Origin: Clostridiales bacterium
GTDB lineage: Bacteria > Bacillota > Clostridia > Oscillospirales > Oscillospiraceae
Direction of reading: 5' to 3'
Length of the DNA stretch: 9,499 bases
Assembly: GCA_012516225.1 (NCBI GenBank)
Contig: JAAYWX010000271.1
Location: forward strand, 1-9,499
Shown here piece by piece: positions 6,955-9,499 of the stretch. The notes beneath the pieces were generated by a model. It did not search any database. It was given only the letters and a program-made list of their open reading frames with translations, and was not told the origin of the DNA. The translations under genes and the position numbers were made by a program. Numbering within the stretch: the stretch's first letter is position 1; every line of letters begins with the position of its first letter.

Positions 6955-7012
6955 AGTCCGGATTTTAAATACTTATCTTTTGCCCGAAAGGGACAGTTTA
7001 AATGCACTTAGT

Positions 7013-7041
7013 ATTGTAACTATTTGTAACACCTATGACAA
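7013..7041 (-). promoter_or_regulatory. Sigma-A-type promoter of the SleB-like hydrolase gene
   Basis: On the minus strand: TTGTCA (7041-7036), 17-base spacer, TACAAT (7018-7013). Each box matches the consensus at 5 of 6 positions with ideal spacing. Predicted start of transcription near 7006 gives a leader of about 100 bases. The spacer contains GTTACAAA (7030-7023), whose reverse complement also occurs before the Spo0A-like gene. Confidence 0.6.
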
Positions 7042-7096
7042 GAAGTAAGTTTTTCCGATTGGTGAAGCCCTGTTTCCACAATGGAAATGAAAATGC

Positions 7097-7110
7097 GCCC
7101 TTTATTGGGC
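7097..7110 (-). terminator. Weak hairpin after the Spo0A-like gene
   Basis: GCCC (7097-7100) and GGGC (7107-7110) pair around a 6-base loop directly after the TAG stop (7113-7115). On the minus strand it is followed by GCATTTTCATTT. The stem is short, so this is a tentative terminator. A second 6-bp hairpin (TTTCCA/TGGAAA, 7073-7087) follows, without a T-run. Confidence 0.3.
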
Positions 7111-7112
7111 AA

Positions 7113-7517
7113 CTATACACTCTGCACGTTTGCCTCAGGCGTTCCCTCCGTTTCGCCGTTTATCCATTTGCACATGAAGCCGAGAAAAATACCGTTTTCG
7201 GGTCCGTCTGTTTTTTCCGGAAACCAGCTTTTTAAATTATTCTTACCTAAGCCTTCCCATGAAATTTCAACAGCATGGTGTATAGCTTTTTCCACCCTTG
7301 CTGGGGTGGTATAGTATTTGCTTGCAATTTTGGAATAGATTATATCTTCCGAGCAAATGCATTTTTCTTTGTTTTCCAAAATAATTATAATCGCATCGAC
7401 AATATACAGATAGCCTCTAATATATGGGGGAATTCCAAAATCTACAATTGCTCTGCGTACCGCATTTTCCAGACCCGTTTTCTTTGCGGGTCTCTGTACG
7501 GATTCATAATTTCTCAT
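7113..7517 (-). CDS. Free-standing Spo0A C-terminal-type DNA-binding protein
   Basis: The 134 residues align by eye with the effector domain of the sporulation master regulator Spo0A: RRAIVDFGIPPYIRGYLY (21-38; Spo0A has a similar ...GVPAHIKGYQYL), DAIIIILEN (41-49), IYSKIASKYYTTPARVEKA (60-78; Spo0A: LYPTIAKKYNTTPSRVERA) and HHAVEISW (80-87; RHAIEVAW). There is no room for a receiver domain, so there is no phospho-acceptor Asp in this protein. In the recognition region two positions that are Arg in classical Spo0A are Lys77 and His80, so DNA specificity may differ. The tail beyond about 120 is short and polar. The ATG at 7517 has GGAG 11 bases upstream, slightly far. Divergent from a sigma factor gene across a compact control region. 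It is not Spo0A itself, which would be about 260 residues with a receiver. Possible roles: constitutive regulator, or modulator of Spo0A sites. Confidence 0.82.
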   Translation of the reverse strand: MRNYESVQRPAKKTGLENAVRRAIVDFGIPPYIRGYLYIVDAIIIILENKEKCICSEDIIYSKIASKYYTTPARVEKAIHHAVEISWEGLGKNNLKSWFPEKTDGPENGIFLGFMCKWINGETEGTPEANVQSV

Positions 7518-7596
7518 TTCTATCTCAACTCCGTTACAAAATTTAAAATTCCTATTAATTTAAAACTCTTATTTATATATCTATCTGGTGAGAAAG

Positions 7597-7613
7597 TTTT
7601 TTGTGACAAAAAA
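7597..7613. repeat. 17-bp perfect palindrome, candidate operator
   Basis: TTTTTTGT-G-ACAAAAAA: two perfect 8-base arms around a central G. It lies between the Spo0A-like gene and the sigma gene, just downstream of a candidate minus-strand promoter, and runs straight into an A6T6 tract (7608-7619) that is itself self-complementary. Confidence 0.6.
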
Positions 7614-7621
7614 TTTTTTAA

Positions 7622-7651
7622 ATTATAACGATATCTTTCCAATTATGCCTA
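7622..7651 (-). promoter_or_regulatory. Candidate promoter of the Spo0A-like gene
   Basis: Minus strand: TATAAT (7627-7622) with TAGGCA (7651-7646) 18 bases upstream, a 4-of-6 match to -35. Transcription would begin near 7615, placing the 17-bp palindrome at the start of the transcript. It overlaps the divergent sigma promoter region. Confidence 0.35.
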
Positions 7652-7657
7652 TACCTG

Positions 7658-7666
7658 TGATATAAT
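7658..7666 (+). promoter_or_regulatory. Extended -10 promoter of the sigma factor gene
   Basis: TGATATAAT is a perfect extended -10 (TGnTATAAT). No good -35 is present, as is common for this promoter class. The predicted start is near 7673, about 78 bases before the chosen start codon. Confidence 0.5.
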
Positions 7667-7750
7667 ACTAAAAATCGGTTACATAATTTGGAATTATAGC
7701 TGTCCAAGAAAATGAACTCTAAAAATATCTGAATGACGAGTGGGAAAAGT

Positions 7751-8236
7751 ATGAACAGGGAACAGTCCAGCTTTATTTCGGCGTTACACAGCAAGTATGC
7801 TCAGTCAATGGTACAGCTTACTTATAGACGTACAGGCGATGCCGAGCTTTCCAAAGACCTTGTGCAGGAAACATTTTTGATTGCCTGCTGCAAATCGTCT
7901 GTAATATGCAACCACAGAAATCCAGCCGGATGGCTGTTCTGCACTTTGCAGAACCTGACTATGCGGGAGATGAAAAAATTCTGCCATTCCGAGGTTGCAC
8001 TCACGGGCGATTTCCCGGCAGAAGCTGAAAATCAATGGTTTTCTGCAGACTTTTATCTTCCTAAGGGGCTGTCGGAGGCAGAGAAGGAAATTATTTTAAT
8101 GAGAGTTGACCGGGGCTTATCTTTTGAAGAAATATCAAATATAAAAGGTATTTCTGAAGTTGCCTGCCGAAAGCAACTATCAAGAGCATTAAAAAACTGC
8201 AGAGAACTTCTGGAGGGAAAAATTTCTATAAAATAA
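7751..8236 (+). CDS. ECF-like sigma-70 family RNA polymerase sigma factor
   Basis: Directs RNA polymerase to a small regulon. The 161-residue product has only regions 2 and 4, the ECF arrangement. Region 2 (about 5-70) contains HSKYAQSMVQLTYRRTGD and DLVQETFLIA, the core-binding helix motif; region 4 (about 104-155) has LSEAEKEIILMRVDRGLSFEEISNI and a helix-turn-helix ending near RKQLSRALKNCRELL. An in-frame ATG at 7733 has no SD site; the ATG at 7751 has GAGTGGG 6 bases upstream and begins right before region 2, so it is preferred. The next gene starts 57 bases downstream and looks like its anti-sigma factor. The -10-recognition region is Cys- and His-containing (IACCKSSVICNH), unusual but unexplained. 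The ECF subgroup cannot be assigned from sequence reading alone. Confidence 0.88.
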   Translation: MNREQSSFISALHSKYAQSMVQLTYRRTGDAELSKDLVQETFLIACCKSSVICNHRNPAGWLFCTLQNLTMREMKKFCHSEVALTGDFPAEAENQWFSADFYLPKGLSEAEKEIILMRVDRGLSFEEISNIKGISEVACRKQLSRALKNCRELLEGKISIK

Positions 8237-8241
8237 AAATT

Positions 8242-8254
8242 TTTGTGTCACAAA
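8242..8254. repeat. 13-bp perfect palindrome between sigma and anti-sigma genes
   Basis: TTTGTG-T-CACAAA, two 6-base arms around one base, starting 5 bases after the sigma gene stop. It resembles the 7597-7613 palindrome (shared TTTGTG). It lacks the GC stem and T-run of a terminator. Confidence 0.55.
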
Positions 8255-8258
8255 TATG

Positions 8259-8282
8259 CCGCCTCAGCGGATATATAGGCGG
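8259..8282 (+). other. Inverted repeat touching the SD site of the DUF4367 gene
   Basis: CCGCCT (8259-8264) can pair with AGGCGG (8277-8282), whose last bases enter the GGGAGG SD (8281-8286). A shorter alternative is CCGC/GCGG (8259-8262 and 8267-8270), and the two folds exclude each other. Could tune translation of the anti-sigma candidate. Confidence 0.3.
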
Positions 8283-8293
8283 GAGGTAATGAG

Positions 8294-9169
8294 ATGAATA
8301 GAATCAAATTCACCGGCAAATCTGTTGCCGGTGATGCAGAGAACTACGGAATCCGTCCAAATTTTGCCCAAATGAGTAATTCGGAGCTGCTTTACGAGCT
8401 TGAAGAAAAACTGTCGGCAATGGATGAGGACAGTTTTGATTTTGAGATTGCAGACAGCTATCTTAAGGAACTTCAGGACAGAGCACCTGTTATGACTGAA
8501 TATGATCCAGAATTCGAGTGGGTACGCTTGAATGAAAAACATCCGTTGATTTTTGAAGATGACATTTTCCTCAGACGTAATGTATGCAGCGGAAAACGGG
8601 ACAAAACCCGTGCGGTACGTATTCTGCGCATAGCGGAAATTGCCGCAGCAGTTGTGCTTTGCCTTACTATCAGCGCAAATGCTTTCAACTTCAACCCGCT
8701 GAAGCTGTTGCTTAACTGGGCAGAAGAAATTCTTCAGATTCAGGGAAATGCATCCGGAGTAATGGAGCTGCCGGAAAACAGCGGAAGTCAGTATAGGTCG
8801 CTGGAGGATGCCCTTAACAAAAACAAGGTTTCACCGGCTCTTTGCCCCACATGGATACCAGAGGATTATAAGCTGGTGGATGTGTCCGCAAAATCGTCGG
8901 AAAGTTTGACAAGCATTTCTGCATATTATGCGGCTCCGCGAGGAGACTTGTTTATTAGAATAATTAAAAATTACGGGCAATGGGCTGAGTCAAGCGAAAA
9001 AAGCCCCGGCGGGTACATTTACGAAAGTTCCGGGCACGAATATTACATCATTACAAATTTTGAAGTCTCAAAAGCCGGTTGGGTGGACGGATCCTGTTCT
9101 TACACAATTGAAGGCAAAATTTCAGAAAACGAACTAAAGAAAATGATTGATTCGATAGGAGGAAATTAA
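8294..9169 (+). CDS. One-pass membrane protein with DUF4367-like domain, probable anti-sigma factor
   Basis: The 291-residue protein has a long polar, acidic N-terminal part (1-106), one hydrophobic segment (about 112-130, IAEIAAAVVLCLTISANAF) preceded by basic residues, and an outer C-terminal domain (about 165-290). The basic flank predicts the N-terminus inside. The outer part resembles DUF4367: LCPTWIPEDYKLVDVSA (183-199), an ISAYYAAPRGDLFIRI strand pair (208-223), and a closing SISENELKKMIDSI-like helix. Proteins of this plan next to ECF sigma genes often act as anti-sigma factors, holding sigma through the cytoplasmic part; that role is inferred from position and topology. I see no clear zinc anti-sigma HxxxCxxC motif. 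GGGAGGT SD lies 7 bases before the ATG. The following secreted-protein gene starts 4 bases after the stop, so they are likely co-translated. Confidence 0.75.
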   Translation: MNRIKFTGKSVAGDAENYGIRPNFAQMSNSELLYELEEKLSAMDEDSFDFEIADSYLKELQDRAPVMTEYDPEFEWVRLNEKHPLIFEDDIFLRRNVCSGKRDKTRAVRILRIAEIAAAVVLCLTISANAFNFNPLKLLLNWAEEILQIQGNASGVMELPENSGSQYRSLEDALNKNKVSPALCPTWIPEDYKLVDVSAKSSESLTSISAYYAAPRGDLFIRIIKNYGQWAESSEKSPGGYIYESSGHEYYIITNFEVSKAGWVDGSCSYTIEGKISENELKKMIDSIGGN

Positions 9170-9173
9170 TGTT

Positions 9174-9499
9174 ATGAAAAAAAGAATATTCTCAATTGCA
9201 ATGTCAGTGCTGCTTATGTTATCGCTATGCGGCGGGGCGTTTGCCGCAGGCGGAACATCTTCTCAGCAAGCGAATTCTGTAATTGCTCCAAAGGCAAGCG
9301 CTTACCTTAGTTCGTATAGAGTTACCCTTACTCCAAAAGCGAACCACAGAATGGCAATAGATGCGCTTGTCTATGGCACAAGTATTATGGATAAAATCGG
9401 CATTTCAGTAATTAAAATCGATGAGAAGAAAAACGGGGAATGGAGCAGTTATGATACCCTGTATGCAATTGACCACCCTGAATTTTATCAGTATAATAC
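9174..9499 (+). CDS. Secreted small protein, 3' end outside window
   Basis: Reads open from the ATG at 9174 to the window end (108 codons). Residues 1-24 form a Sec signal peptide: MKKR, hydrophobic core (5-19), cleavage likely after AFA (22-24). A Cys at 19 sits in LSLC, a poor lipobox, so a lipoprotein is less likely. The mature part is Ser/Ala-rich, then has alternating strands (SSYRVTLTPKANHRMAIDALVYG, shown in part at 46-60; then IMDKIGISVIKIDE and EWSSYDTLY), suggesting a small beta-sandwich as in short secreted Clostridia proteins of the DUF6147 type (tentative recall). AGGAGG (9157-9162) is 11 bases before the ATG; the ATG at 9169 hits a stop two codons later and is excluded. Third gene of the sigma operon, so it may be a target or sensor partner of the system. 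Confidence 0.75.
   Translation, partial: MKKRIFSIAMSVLLMLSLCGGAFAAGGTSSQQANSVIAPKASAYLSSYRVTLTPKANHRMAIDALVYGTSIMDKIGISVIKIDEKKNGEWSSYDTLYAIDHPEFYQYN

Noticed and set aside
7275..7628. Plus-strand open frame of 117 codons opposite the Spo0A-like gene, reaching into the control region.
   Set aside because: Low-complexity Phe/Asn/Tyr-rich translation, no SD site, and antisense to a conserved domain.
1..9499. CRISPR array, tRNA, rRNA, insertion sequence or phage genes.
   Set aside because: No regularly spaced repeats, cloverleaf-like GTTCGA segments, transposase motifs or terminal inverted repeats were seen on either strand.

Overview
The window looks like a chromosomal piece of a spore-forming, low-to-moderate GC clostridial Firmicute, perhaps an Oscillospiraceae-type gut anaerobe. 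The grounds are a Spo0A-type DNA-binding protein, a SleB-type cell-wall hydrolase with a copper-amine-oxidase-like N-terminal domain, purine-rich Shine-Dalgarno (SD) sites and Gram-positive signal peptides. No phage, insertion sequence, tRNA, rRNA or CRISPR array is visible.

Layout. (1) 1-2227, plus strand: the 3' part of a YjiH-type membrane protein gene, whose start lies outside the window, then carbamate kinase (arcC) 38 bases downstream. The pair ends at a strong hairpin that probably terminates transcription in both directions. (2) 2326-4449, minus: a large PAS-GGDEF-degenerate EAL-HDOD protein for c-di-GMP signalling. (3) 4683-5628, minus: prmA (ribosomal protein L11 methyltransferase), complete in content but split by a one-base frameshift. 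(4) 5786-5938, minus: a 50-residue basic protein with an excellent SD site and its own terminator. (5) 6091-6902, minus: a secreted SleB-type hydrolase split by an exact 8-bp tandem duplication; dropping one copy restores a 267-residue protein. (6) 7113-7517, minus: a free-standing Spo0A C-terminal DNA-binding domain without a receiver. (7) 7751-9499, plus, divergent from (6): an ECF-like sigma factor, a one-pass membrane protein with a DUF4367-like outer domain (likely anti-sigma factor), and the start of a small secreted protein cut by the window end.

The right-hand 2.5 kb is the most interesting part. A receiver-less Spo0A-like regulator and an ECF sigma/anti-sigma pair are transcribed divergently from about 230 bases that hold two overlapping candidate promoters and a perfect 17-bp palindrome. 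A related 13-bp palindrome lies between the sigma and anti-sigma genes. Together with the neighbouring spore-type hydrolase this suggests a small envelope- or sporulation-linked regulatory module, but that link is inference.

Two genes within 2 kb carry single, cleanly reversible frame breaks. One (prmA) is in a short homopolymer and could be a sequence error. The other (8-bp duplication) is not a typical sequencing error and may be a real, possibly reversible mutation.
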